The notes below the pieces were generated by a model. The model made no database searches. It was not told where the DNA came from and was given only the letters and a program-made list of their open reading frames with translations. Source: an uncultured Akkermansia sp. (lineage in GTDB: Bacteria > Verrucomicrobiota > Verrucomicrobiia > Verrucomicrobiales > Akkermansiaceae). From it: a DNA stretch of 36,027 bases. A program made the translations under genes and the position numbers. The DNA lies in assembly GCA_947629715.1 (NCBI GenBank), contig CANRET010000017.1, positions 1-36,027 of the forward strand. The letters are read 5' to 3'. Below, in pieces: positions 1 through 8,688 of this stretch; position 1 is the first letter of the stretch; each line of letters opens with the position of its first letter.

Positions 1-33
1 ACCGGTCCCGCGAAAGTAGATCGCTGCCAGGAC
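1..33 (+). rRNA. rrf: 5S ribosomal RNA, 3' end only
   Basis: The first 33 bases match the conserved 3' part of bacterial 5S rRNA: a CGCGAAAGTAG segment (compare CGAGAGTAG in E. coli) followed by CGCTGCCAGG. The 5' part lies outside the window. A strong hairpin terminator follows at once, as expected for the last gene of an rRNA operon. The exact 3' end cannot be fixed without the pairing 5' strand. Confidence 0.8.
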
Positions 34-37
34 CAAT

Positions 38-77
38 GCAGCCCGCAGTGCCCAAAGCCCTGCGGGCTGCTCCTTTT
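38..77 (+). terminator. Intrinsic terminator of the rRNA operon
   Basis: A perfect 11-bp inverted repeat, GCAGCCCGCAG (38-48) with CTGCGGGCTGC (60-70), has an 11-nt loop and is followed by TCCTTTT. It starts a few bases after the 5S rRNA end, so it most likely ends the rRNA transcript. From here to 273 I see no gene. Confidence 0.85.
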
Positions 78-273
78 ACACATCCCCTCGCAATCAACCA
101 AAAATCTTTCTCCTACCCCAGACCTCATTTTCCCAATCCTCCTCGATGGTGGCATGCGGAAAGAGGAGCTGCAGATGGTGGAAAGGGTGGAAAATCAATC
201 AAACCTACCCCCTCGCTTCCTTTTCTACAGAGGAATACGACTGCTCCAGAGTTGTGACGGGAAGAGACTTTGC

Positions 274-1413
274 CTAATCTCGGAGGAGCTCAGCAATTTT
301 TCCTTTGGCGTAATCTATGGCTCGCTTGCCGTCTTTATCACGCGCGTTTTTATCCACTCCATCTTTCAAGAGACGTCGCACCATCTCCTCGCGGTTCGAA
401 CGAGCCGCAACAATCAACAAAGGGGTCTTCCCCGAGCAAATCGGATTGTTTGGATCCACACCGCGCTTTCTCATTTGGTCGTACGCACTTACGTTTCCTT
501 TCCCGACGGCCAGAGACATAGGGGTGCCGACAGCCCAGCTCAACGGAGAGTAGTTCATCACATTGAAGTGGGGAAGTAACGCAGAAAACGCTTTCATCTT
601 GTCAAAATAAATTGCATCATGGATCAAGAAAGCTCCGTTACCAAAGTTATTGTGAAAAGGACAGCAACCGGAGTTTATCAACAGGGGTATCAAGTCCGCT
701 CTGTCATGCATCAAGGCCGTGTAGAGGGCGGTTGGTTTTCCTTGAGGTTCAACGATGACAAAGCCCGCCTTCAAAAGCTTGCGAATGATATCAGGACTGC
801 TCTTTTTACATGCTGAGCAGAGAAGGTCCGTATTTTTACCGGAGGGAGAAGCTGCGTTGGGATTCAATCCTCGTTTCAGGGCATCGCTGAGTGCCCCTCC
901 ATTCCCCTTCTCCAGATCTTCATAAACTCTCAGCTCCGTTTCACGCACTTTCTTAGCGTAATTAAACGCAAACTTGACCGCGCGGGAAGCCGCGAGCTCC
1001 TCGGCCGTTTTTCCTCCTTTATTCTTGATTTTTGTATCTGCGCCGGCATTCAGCAACAACTGCACGGCATCAGGCTGCGCGTGCAACGCAGCGATGTGGA
1101 GCGGGGTGTTGCCATCCTTGTCTTGGTGGTTCAGTTCTTCCTTATTGAGGCTCCAGCGCATGAGCATGCGAATATTTCCCTCCTTGGCTGCTTTGTGCAC
1201 ATTGCACTGGGCATCGCGGGCATAAATCTTCCCCACGCCTTCATGGACACTTTCTTCCCAAGGATCTGTGGGCGTCCATAGGAAATAGGAAGAAAGGCAG
1301 CCTGCAACAATGCCCGCAATGGCTGCAATCGAGACTTTGACGCCGGGAGAGCATTTCTTTTTCTCCGGCTCTTCTCTCAATTGTTCGCTGAGTTCTTCTG
1401 CAAGTGTCCGCAT
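274..1413 (-). CDS. Membrane-anchored ankyrin-repeat protein
   Basis: A 379-residue protein with a charged N-terminus, one hydrophobic segment at about residues 25-46, and ankyrin repeats after it. The clearest repeats are at about 67-98 and 100-131 (GNTPLHIAAL, then LLLNAGAD) and at about 325-360 (SGKTPLLIVAA, then LLKDGVD); weaker ones lie between. The topology suggests a short cytoplasmic tail and repeats on the outer face of the membrane, although the orientation is inferred. Ankyrin repeats bind proteins, and the partner is unknown. The gene stands alone, divergent from uvrA. The start ATG has no clear Shine-Dalgarno site. Confidence 0.8.
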   Translation of the reverse strand: MRTLAEELSEQLREEPEKKKCSPGVKVSIAAIAGIVAGCLSSYFLWTPTDPWEESVHEGVGKIYARDAQCNVHKAAKEGNIRMLMRWSLNKEELNHQDKDGNTPLHIAALHAQPDAVQLLLNAGADTKIKNKGGKTAEELAASRAVKFAFNYAKKVRETELRVYEDLEKGNGGALSDALKRGLNPNAASPSGKNTDLLCSACKKSSPDIIRKLLKAGFVIVEPQGKPTALYTALMHDRADLIPLLINSGCCPFHNNFGNGAFLIHDAIYFDKMKAFSALLPHFNVMNYSPLSWAVGTPMSLAVGKGNVSAYDQMRKRGVDPNNPICSGKTPLLIVAARSNREEMVRRLLKDGVDKNARDKDGKRAIDYAKGKIAELLRD

Positions 1414-1436
1414 ACAAAATAATGACCGTTTTCCTC

Positions 1437-1465
1437 GTTGTACTGAACTTTTCTTTCATAGTCAA
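1437..1465 (-). promoter_or_regulatory. Candidate promoter of the ankyrin-repeat gene
   Basis: On the minus strand TTGACT (1465-1460) and TACAAC (1442-1437) are separated by 17 bp. The start codon lies 23 nt downstream of the -10 box. The -10 is weaker than others in the window. Confidence 0.45.
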
Positions 1466-1640
1466 GTACAAATATTCCTGAGGATGGAAGTTACGTGACG
1501 GAGAGATTCTTTGTCCTTTTCTTTTTAGCTTACACAGAGAGGACTCAAAAGTTCTTTTCCGAAAGAGGTGTACAACAAGTCTTCTTATAGTTCGGAAAGG
1601 GGAGTGCATTCCTTTCGAATCAGAGCATCCTTGTTTGGTC

Positions 1641-1669
1641 TTTTCAACATGGGGAAGTGGGGGTAGAAT
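1641..1669 (+). promoter_or_regulatory. Promoter of uvrA, predicted leaderless
   Basis: TTTTCA (1641-1646), a 17-bp spacer ending in a run of G, and TAGAAT (1664-1669). The ATG at 1676 comes only 6 nt after the -10 box, so transcription should begin at or next to the start codon. The -35 is a poor match; the -10 fits the GG-TAnAnT pattern seen before other genes here. Confidence 0.55.
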
Positions 1670-1675
1670 AGGGGC

Positions 1676-4600
1676 ATGAGCAAGGGAGAAGGAGACTACA
1701 TTCGCATATGCGGAGCGTCGGAGAATAATTTGAAGGGAATTGATGTGGACATACCGCTTGGAAAGCTTACGGTGGTGACGGGACCGAGTGGGAGCGGCAA
1801 GACATCGTTGGCAATGGCAACTCTATATGCAGAGGGACAGAGAAGGTACATGGAGACCTTTTCGCCGTACGTGAGGCAGTTCATGGATCGTATGGACAGA
1901 CCGGCGGTGGACAGCGTGGAAAACGTGCCGCCGGCGATTGCCCTGGGACAGAGAAACTCAGTGAAGAATTCACGCTCCACGGTGGGTACGATGACGGGGA
2001 TCAACGAGTATTTGAAGCTCGTGTTCTCGCGGCTCGCCGTGGGGCGCGATGAGCATGGGCGCGAAGTGCGCCCGGCGACTCCACAAGGGGTTGCAGCGGA
2101 ATTGCTGCGGGATGATGCAGGTGAGGATGCGGCGATTCTTTTCGGCGTGGAACCTGTGGGAAGCTTTGCTGAGATGCGCGCCGCGCTGACGGCGCAGGGT
2201 TATTTGCGTGTGTGGGTGAAGGGCGAGATTTTGAGGCTGGAGGAAGCCACGGAGAAGCAGCTGGGCATGAAACTTTGGAGGGTGGTGCAAGATCGCGTAC
2301 GACTGCTGCCGGAGAATGCGGAGCGCCTGGTTGAAGCACTGGAAAACGCACTGCACTTCGGGCAGAATATCGTGCAAATTTCGATACGAGTAAAAGACGG
2401 CGGCTGGGGTGAGCCCATGCAGAGGCGCAGCGATTGGTATCCGCTGCTTGAACCTCAGCCGGGACTCTTCAGTGGCAATTCTCCGCTGGGCGCCTGTCCC
2501 GCATGCAAGGGCTACGGACGCGCCATTTCGTACGACTACAACAGGGGAATCATTCCTGAACTTACGATACGCGACGGTGCGCTCAAAATGCTCTCCACCC
2601 CCACGCTTTCCGCCTGCTATCGCGACTTCGTGCGCGTGAATAAAAAGTGCAAGGCCGTGCGCGTGGATGTGCCGTGGAACAAGCTCACGAAGAAAGAGCG
2701 CGACTTCGTGTTGCTGGGCAACTGCGGAGATATGGATGTGTGGGAGGCTTACGACAAAGGTTGTTGGTACGGCTACAAGGGTATTATAGAGGACATGGAA
2801 AGGCATGCGCACAAGATGACTGCGCGCGTGTTTTTGTCGTACTACCGCGTGTACAGCGTGTGTCCGGCGTGCGGTGGGGGCAGGTTGCGACCGGAGGCTC
2901 TGGCGTTCACGCTGGGAGGGCTCACTGTACCGCAGGTGCAGGCGCTTCCGATGGATGAGCTGTTGGCCTGGACGGATAAGTATGTGCTGCCGCAGGTGGG
3001 GGAGAATCGATCGCTGGCGCAGGCCGCGCGTGAACTACGCAGCCGCGTGTCTTACCTGTGCGATGTGGGACTACCGTATCTGAGCGCATCGCGGCTTACG
3101 CGTTCTCTTTCCGGGGGTGAGATTGAGCGCGTGAGTCTGACAGCCTGTCTGGGGGCTTCGCTCACGGAATCGCTCTTCGTGTTGGATGAGCCGACGGTGG
3201 GGCTGCACTCGCGCGACACGTCGCGGCTTATTGCTGCTATGCGCCAGCTGTCGAATCGAGGAAATACTCTGGTGGTGGTAGAGCACGAAGAGGCGGTGAT
3301 GCGCGCGGCGGATTACATTGTGGACTTAGGACCATCCAGCGGCTCGGCAGGCGGGGAATTGACGTACGCCGGCGCTCCGGCCGGCTTGCTTAAGGCGCCA
3401 GAGTCGCTTACCGGGCAGTATCTGAGCGGCGCACGAAGCATCCCGCTTCCCAAGAAACGCCGCAAGCCCGCAGCTTGGCTGCGCATTCGCGGCGCGGAGT
3501 GTCACAACCTGCATGATTTTGACGTGGACCTGCCGCTCGGTGTGTATACCTGTCTCACCGGGGTATCCGGCAGCGGCAAGAGCACGCTTGCGCGTCACGT
3601 GCTCTACGGCTATGTTCACCCGGAGGAGCTGGACGATGAGGAGAGAGGGCTTGGGGCAAAGTCCGTTCGCGGACTGGAGAAAGTGGATGAGGTCGTGCTG
3701 GTGGATCAGAGTCCCATTGTACGCACGCCGCGCTCTACCCCCGCGCTCTACATGAAGTTCTTTGAGGACATCCGTGCACTGTTTGCGCAGGAGCCTCTTG
3801 CCCAGGCTCGAGGATTGAAGCCCGGCTACTTTTCCTTTAACAGCGGGGAGGGTCGCTGTCCGCGCTGTGCGGGTTTGGGCATGGAGAAGGTGGAAATGCA
3901 GTTCCTCTCGGATATCTTCGTGCCCTGTGCACTTTGCCACGGCACGCGCTACACGCCGCAGGCGCTCGGCATCACCCATCGAGGCCTCAATTTGTCCGAG
4001 GTTCTCGCCATGGATGTGAAGTCGGCCATCTCATTTTTCGATCAAGAAAAAAACGCACAGGCGGAACGAATTCTGCGGGGGCTCAGACTGCTGCAGGAAG
4101 TGGGGCTCGGGCATCTGTTGCTCGGACAGCCGTTGCATACACTTTCCGGGGGCGAGAACCAGCGTCTCAAGCTTGCGCGCATCCTCTCCGAGACATCCTC
4201 TGCTGACACATCGGGGAAGGGGAGTCTGCTGATCCTTGACGAGCCGGGAACGGGACTGCATTTTTCGGATTTAGAGACGCTGCTGGGCGTATTTTCGCGT
4301 CTGGTGGATCAGGGGCATTCCCTGCTGGTCATTGAGCATAACCTGGACCTTATCAAATGCGCTGACTACGTGATTGACCTGGGACCGGAGGGCGGCAAAG
4401 ACGGGGGACAGATCGTGGCCGCCGGTACGCCGGAGCAGATTGTTCGGCAAGGGCGGGGACATACGGCCGGATTCCTGAAGCGCGCGCTGGAGGGTAAGCC
4501 CATGACTCCGCAGAAGTCGTGCGCTGTTCGACGAAAGTCATCGAAATCACGCGTAATTTCCCTACGAGGAGCACGCCATCACCAACTCAAAAACATCGAT

Positions 4601-7195
4601 ACCGACATTCCTCTGCATGAGATGACCGTAGTGACCGGTCTTTCCGGCAGCGGCAAGAGCACGCTTGCCTTCGACATCATTTTTGCTGAGGGGCAGAAAC
4701 GTTTTATGGATGTGATGAGCCCTTACGCGAGGCAGTTCACTGATCAAATGGAGACTCCGGACATCGATGCTCTCACCGGGTTGCCGCCTACGGTGGCCAT
4801 CGAGCAGAATCGTTCCAGGGGAGGCAGCAAATCCACCGTCGGAACGGTCACTGAAATATGGCAATATCTTCGCTTACTCTACGCCAAGCTCGGAACGCCA
4901 CACTGCCCGAAATGCGGAGTGGAGGTCGGACGGCGTTCTGCCGCTGAAATTCACGTTGCCGTGCAGCAGATGATTGCGCGCAAGCCGGCATCACTGCTCA
5001 TCGCTGCGCCCGTGGTGCGCAATCGCAAGGGGCATTATGCCGACTTGGCGCGCTGGGCGGCCCGAAAATGCTGTCCCTTCCTCATTGCAGACGGCAAATT
5101 GGAGACGCCGGACGACTTTACGCCGCTGGACCGCTATTCCAACCATGACGTGGATGTTGTCCTCGCCGAACTTTCGGTGAAACGCAACGCGATTTTCATG
5201 AACGGAGCGTCCTGCGATTTCGCGGCGCTGCAGGAGTGCATCGACCGCGCACTGGAGATGGGCGACGGCTTCCTGCGCCTCATTTTGAACCGGGACGTGA
5301 AGCATGCCACGTTGTTGGGTACGCGCCTCACTTGTCCGAAATGCGGAGAATCTTACGCTGATCCTGAGCCGTCCACCTTTTCCTTTAATTCGCCGCACGG
5401 GTGGTGTCCCGCATGTTTGGGGCATGGTTTTGTACGGCAGAGCGTTCGCGCTCATCGCGAGGAAGAGTGGCGTATCAGCGAATTGGAAAAAGAGCTGCGT
5501 TTTGACTTGGAGACCGAGCAGGCAGCCGAGAAAGGCGAACTTACTTGCGTGTGTCCGGATTGCTCCGGAGCGCGGCTGAATCCCTTTGCTCTCGGGGTCA
5601 CTCTGTTCGGACGAAACATTGCTGAACTCGGCGAGATGGATGCGCAGAGTGCACTGCGCGTGGTGCAGGGATGGCGTTTCAGCGGACGCGAGGCGGAAAT
5701 CGCGCGTAACGTGGTGGCGGAAATCGAACCGAGGCTGCGTTTCCTGCGGGGAGTGGGACTGGGCTATCTTTCCATGAACCGCGCGGCTCCCACGCTCTCC
5801 GGTGGTGAGATCCAGCGCATCCGTCTGGCGGCGCAGCTTGGCTCAAACCTTCGTGGTGTGCTCTACGTGCTGGATGAGCCTACCATCGGTTTGCATCCGC
5901 GCGACAACGAGCGTCTGCTCTCCACGCTGGACGACCTGAAGCGGCGCGGCAATACCTTGCTCGTTGTAGAACATGATGAGGACACGATGCGCCGCGCTGA
6001 CCACATCATCGATCTTGGTCCCGGAGCAGGCATCCACGGCGGGCAGGTGGTTGCTGAAGGGACGCTGAGCGATATCATGAAAAGCCCGGCATCGGTGACA
6101 GGGCAAGCATTTCGGGAGACGGAGGCGCATCCCTACTGTGGCAAGCAACTGCCGATGAAACATGTGGAGTGGCTGGAGCTGACAGGGTGCTCGCTTCATA
6201 ACCTGAAAGACGTCACGCTTCGCATTCCCCGAGCTCGTTTCACGGTCGTGACAGGACCTTCCGGGGCGGGCAAGACATCACTGATCACCGATACCCTTGG
6301 TCCCGCCGTTCGTCGCGCTACCGGCGATTCTTCCGTTCTGAAAACGTGGAAGAGCGCTAGGGGATTGAACACCGTGCGCGCATTGTACCGAGTGGACCAG
6401 AGTCCGCTCGGAAAAACGCCGCGTTCCACTCCTGCCACCTACATCGGCATATTTGATGAAATTCGCAAGATTTTCGCGCAGACGGCAGACGCTCGTCGTC
6501 TCGGGTTTGACGCGAGCCGCTTCTCTTTCAACACCTCTTCCGGCAATTGCCCGGACTGCAAAGGTACCGGTTTCATTCGCCGCGAGATGGATTTTCTGCC
6601 GCCCTGCGCTGTGCCTTGCGAGACGTGTCGCGGCTCGCGCTACAACTCTCGCACCTTGCAAGTGCGCTACCATGGCAAAACTATTGCCGATGTGCTGGAG
6701 ATGAATATGGAGCAGGCTGCCGAATTTTTTGAAAGTCAGCCGCGCCTTGCCGATCCTCTGCGTCTCCTTTGTGACACGGGGTTGGGTTACCTTACTCTCG
6801 GACAGGCCAGCAACACGCTTTCCGGTGGCGAGGCTCAGCGCGTCAAACTCGTCTCCGAACTCATCAAGGGGCGGCGCGCTACGCTCACGGCCATCCGTCG
6901 CGGGCGTTCCCTGCCTCAGGACCTTTACCTCATCGAGGAACCTACCATCGGTTTGCATCCGCAGGACGTCCGGCTCCTCGTGCGCGCGCTGCGTCGCCTC
7001 GTGGAACTCGGCAACACGGTTGTGGTGATTGAACACAACCTTGAACTCATTTGCGAGGCGGACTACATCGTTGACATGGGACCTTCTGCCGGTTCTGACG
7101 GAGGACGAATCATCGCTTGCGGCACTCCCCGTCAGCTTGCGCGTTCCAAAATCGCTCCCACCGCCCCTTTCATCCGCGCCGAATTGGAAAAATAA
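1676..7195 (+). CDS. uvrA: Double-length excinuclease subunit UvrA (two UvrA units fused)
   Basis: A 1839-residue DNA damage sensor of nucleotide excision repair, nearly twice the usual ~940 residues. Two complete UvrA units lie in tandem, joined near residue 955. Each has two ABC ATPase heads, giving four P-loops (GPSGSGKT, GVSGSGKS, GLSGSGKS, GPSGAGKT) and four signature motifs (SLSGGEIER, TLSGGENQR, TLSGGEIQR, TLSGGEAQR). Zinc-binding CxxC pairs are present (CPACKG, CPRCAG, CPKCGE, CPDCKG). The first CxxC of unit 2 (CPKCGV) is missing from the matching place in unit 1, where the sequence reads VGRDEHGRE. Tandem UvrA of about 1800 residues is known from Chlamydia and relatives. One chain probably replaces the UvrA homodimer. 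The ATG at 1676 also has AGGGG just upstream. Confidence 0.95.
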   Translation: MSKGEGDYIRICGASENNLKGIDVDIPLGKLTVVTGPSGSGKTSLAMATLYAEGQRRYMETFSPYVRQFMDRMDRPAVDSVENVPPAIALGQRNSVKNSRSTVGTMTGINEYLKLVFSRLAVGRDEHGREVRPATPQGVAAELLRDDAGEDAAILFGVEPVGSFAEMRAALTAQGYLRVWVKGEILRLEEATEKQLGMKLWRVVQDRVRLLPENAERLVEALENALHFGQNIVQISIRVKDGGWGEPMQRRSDWYPLLEPQPGLFSGNSPLGACPACKGYGRAISYDYNRGIIPELTIRDGALKMLSTPTLSACYRDFVRVNKKCKAVRVDVPWNKLTKKERDFVLLGNCGDMDVWEAYDKGCWYGYKGIIEDMERHAHKMTARVFLSYYRVYSVCPACGGGRLRPEALAFTLGGLTVPQVQALPMDELLAWTDKYVLPQVGENRSLAQAARELRSRVSYLCDVGLPYLSASRLTRSLSGGEIERVSLTACLGASLTESLFVLDEPTVGLHSRDTSRLIAAMRQLSNRGNTLVVVEHEEAVMRAADYIVDLGPSSGSAGGELTYAGAPAGLLKAPESLTGQYLSGARSIPLPKKRRKPAAWLRIRGAECHNLHDFDVDLPLGVYTCLTGVSGSGKSTLARHVLYGYVHPEELDDEERGLGAKSVRGLEKVDEVVLVDQSPIVRTPRSTPALYMKFFEDIRALFAQEPLAQARGLKPGYFSFNSGEGRCPRCAGLGMEKVEMQFLSDIFVPCALCHGTRYTPQALGITHRGLNLSEVLAMDVKSAISFFDQEKNAQAERILRGLRLLQEVGLGHLLLGQPLHTLSGGENQRLKLARILSETSSADTSGKGSLLILDEPGTGLHFSDLETLLGVFSRLVDQGHSLLVIEHNLDLIKCADYVIDLGPEGGKDGGQIVAAGTPEQIVRQGRGHTAGFLKRALEGKPMTPQKSCAVRRKSSKSRVISLRGARHHQLKNIDTDIPLHEMTVVTGLSGSGKSTLAFDIIFAEGQKRFMDVMSPYARQFTDQMETPDIDALTGLPPTVAIEQNRSRGGSKSTVGTVTEIWQYLRLLYAKLGTPHCPKCGVEVGRRSAAEIHVAVQQMIARKPASLLIAAPVVRNRKGHYADLARWAARKCCPFLIADGKLETPDDFTPLDRYSNHDVDVVLAELSVKRNAIFMNGASCDFAALQECIDRALEMGDGFLRLILNRDVKHATLLGTRLTCPKCGESYADPEPSTFSFNSPHGWCPACLGHGFVRQSVRAHREEEWRISELEKELRFDLETEQAAEKGELTCVCPDCSGARLNPFALGVTLFGRNIAELGEMDAQSALRVVQGWRFSGREAEIARNVVAEIEPRLRFLRGVGLGYLSMNRAAPTLSGGEIQRIRLAAQLGSNLRGVLYVLDEPTIGLHPRDNERLLSTLDDLKRRGNTLLVVEHDEDTMRRADHIIDLGPGAGIHGGQVVAEGTLSDIMKSPASVTGQAFRETEAHPYCGKQLPMKHVEWLELTGCSLHNLKDVTLRIPRARFTVVTGPSGAGKTSLITDTLGPAVRRATGDSSVLKTWKSARGLNTVRALYRVDQSPLGKTPRSTPATYIGIFDEIRKIFAQTADARRLGFDASRFSFNTSSGNCPDCKGTGFIRREMDFLPPCAVPCETCRGSRYNSRTLQVRYHGKTIADVLEMNMEQAAEFFESQPRLADPLRLLCDTGLGYLTLGQASNTLSGGEAQRVKLVSELIKGRRATLTAIRRGRSLPQDLYLIEEPTIGLHPQDVRLLVRALRRLVELGNTVVVIEHNLELICEADYIVDMGPSAGSDGGRIIACGTPRQLARSKIAPTAPFIRAELEK

Positions 7196-7220
7196 ACCGT
7201 AGCTGCAAATCACATTGCGC

Positions 7221-7249
7221 TTGCAAAATGCCTGGCGCAGGGGCATAAT
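7221..7249 (+). promoter_or_regulatory. Candidate promoter of adenylate kinase gene
   Basis: TTGCAA (7221-7226), 17 bp, CATAAT (7244-7249), again preceded by GG. The start at 7260 is 10 nt past the -10, implying a leader of only a few bases. This argues against the ATG at 7248, which lies inside the -10 box. Confidence 0.5.
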
Positions 7250-7259
7250 GGACCGAACT

Positions 7260-7913
7260 ATGAAGACCTTGAAACGATTTGTACTGGTGGGTGCGCCGGC
7301 ATCCGGCAAAGGCACGCAGTCCTCTTTCCTTTCGGAGAAGTACGATCTGAAGCCCCTGAGCACGGGCGCTCTGTTGCGTGCGGAGGTAGCGGCGCAGAGT
7401 CCGCTGGGATTGGAAGCCAAGAAGTACATGGATGCCGCGCAGTTTGTGCCGGATGAGGTTGTGAATGGGATTGTGGCGCAATGGCTGGGCAACAACAAGG
7501 ATTGCGGGTGTCTGCTGGATGGTTACCCGCGCACGGTGGCGCAGGCGAAGACACTGGATGCAAACTTGGAAAAGATGGGACTTGGAGTGGACATTGTGGT
7601 GTATCTGAATGTCTCCCCGGAACTCATTGAGGCACGCATGCTCAAGCGTAAGGCTTGCCCGAAGTGCGGGGAGACCACGCGCAACGGTGAGGAGCTTTGC
7701 CCGAAATGCGGCACGCCCATGATTGTGCGCACGGATGACAACCCGGAGGCTTTTGCTAAGCGTCGCAAAGATTATGAAACGCTGACGCTGCCGGTGGTGG
7801 AGCATTACCGCGCCCAGGGCAAGGTGGTGCAGATTGACGTGACGGAGGAAGGAGAGCCGGAAGTTGTTTCCGCTCGCATCGCCTCTGCTGTCGCGGCGTA
7901 TTGCCAGGCATGA
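7260..7913 (+). CDS. adk: Adenylate kinase with zinc-type LID
   Basis: A 217-residue cytoplasmic kinase converting AMP and ATP to two ADP. The P-loop GAPASGKGT is at residues 11-19, and the LID carries four cysteines at 133, 136, 147 and 150 (CPKC ... CPKC), the metal-binding type known from many bacteria. The spacing between the two pairs (10 residues) is shorter than in the classical zinc LID. In-frame ATGs at 7215 and 7248 would add residues not found in the family; 7260 gives the usual length and fits the promoter. It lies 64 bp after uvrA in the same direction but appears to have its own promoter. Confidence 0.95.
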   Translation: MKTLKRFVLVGAPASGKGTQSSFLSEKYDLKPLSTGALLRAEVAAQSPLGLEAKKYMDAAQFVPDEVVNGIVAQWLGNNKDCGCLLDGYPRTVAQAKTLDANLEKMGLGVDIVVYLNVSPELIEARMLKRKACPKCGETTRNGEELCPKCGTPMIVRTDDNPEAFAKRRKDYETLTLPVVEHYRAQGKVVQIDVTEEGEPEVVSARIASAVAAYCQA

Positions 7914-7949
7914 GGGCGCTCCAGGGATTTAGCTCCTCTAAAAATTCTC

Positions 7950-8291
7950 GCGGCAAGGGTATATAATCGCCTTGCCTCCGAGCGTGGGCTCAACCGCGTG
8001 ATGGTGGACGCCTATTCCTCCAAGAAGGGCTGTTACAGCATCCAGCACATCAACGCCTACCACGGCGGGTTGAAACGCTTTGTGCTGGATTTTAACGGAG
8101 TTTCCACGAAGCACCTGAACGACTATCTGCTCTGGTTTAACTTCGCGGCGTATGCCAAGGAGACATACACGGAGAAGATGCGTCTGCTGGTGCGTCACAT
8201 CATGACGGCTCAAAGCTACACGCGCCGAGTGGATGTCCCCAACCGTCCAGCTATTCCCTACATTTGTCAAGCGGTCAATAAAGTGGCGTAG
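7950..8291 (+). pseudogene. 3' remnant of an IS1595/ISXO2-type transposase
   Basis: The frame ending at 8291 reads like the C-terminal third of IS1595-family DDE transposases: YNRLASERGLN, then HINAYHGGLKRF, then FNGVSTKHLNDYLLWF. The catalytic DDE core and start that should precede it are absent; upstream is directly the end of adk. A GTG at 7998 could give a 97-residue product, but without the catalytic core it would be inactive. I read it as a decayed insertion sequence next to the restriction-modification gene. The family call rests on remembered motif similarity. Confidence 0.7.
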
Positions 8292-8401
8292 AACTTGCTT
8301 AAATAAGTGCTTGATACGTCCAACAAATGGGAACTATCCACTTGACTGCACCAACAGGTTTTTTGGAGGGAGGTGAGAATTTTGTTAGTTGTGAATTTTT
8401 C

Positions 8402-8430
8402 TTGTCGTAGGTAGGGAGGTGGGGTATATT
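8402..8430 (+). promoter_or_regulatory. Candidate promoter of the restriction-modification gene
   Basis: TTGTCG (8402-8407), 17-bp spacer ending in GGGG, TATATT (8425-8430). Transcription would start near 8437, about 20 nt before the ATG at 8457 and before the poly-G tract. This supports 8457 as the true start of the intact gene. Confidence 0.55.
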
Positions 8431-8483
8431 ACGCTTGAGGTATACTATATATAGTTATGCAAAACGCTGAAAATCAATATATC

Positions 8484-8492
8484 GGGGGGGGG
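8484..8492 (+). repeat. Poly-G tract (nine G), likely phase-variation switch
   Basis: An uninterrupted run of nine G lies nine codons after the ATG at 8457. With nine G the frame from 8457 meets TAG straight after the tract (8493-8495), giving only 12 codons. With 8 or 11 G it runs without a stop into the frame of the large enzyme at 8689. The downstream frame is open upstream to 8455 but has no ATG, GTG or TTG before 8689. Poly-G slippage is a known cause of phase-variable restriction-modification genes. Confidence 0.8.
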
Positions 8493-8688
8493 TAGCAATC
8501 CTCTAAGGGAGAATGAGTTAGGCAGTGGGTGTAAAGTTTGCACGCAGCGCGATGGAGTTGAAAATGAGCCGCTGCAACAGGTTGAAGGTTTTGAGAGGAA
8601 GGAAACATTCCGCGAAGTTATTGAGCAAGTTAGGGAGAAGACGAAGGATTCGTCTCAGTCGGAGAAGGGTACGCGCTTTGAGGAGCTG

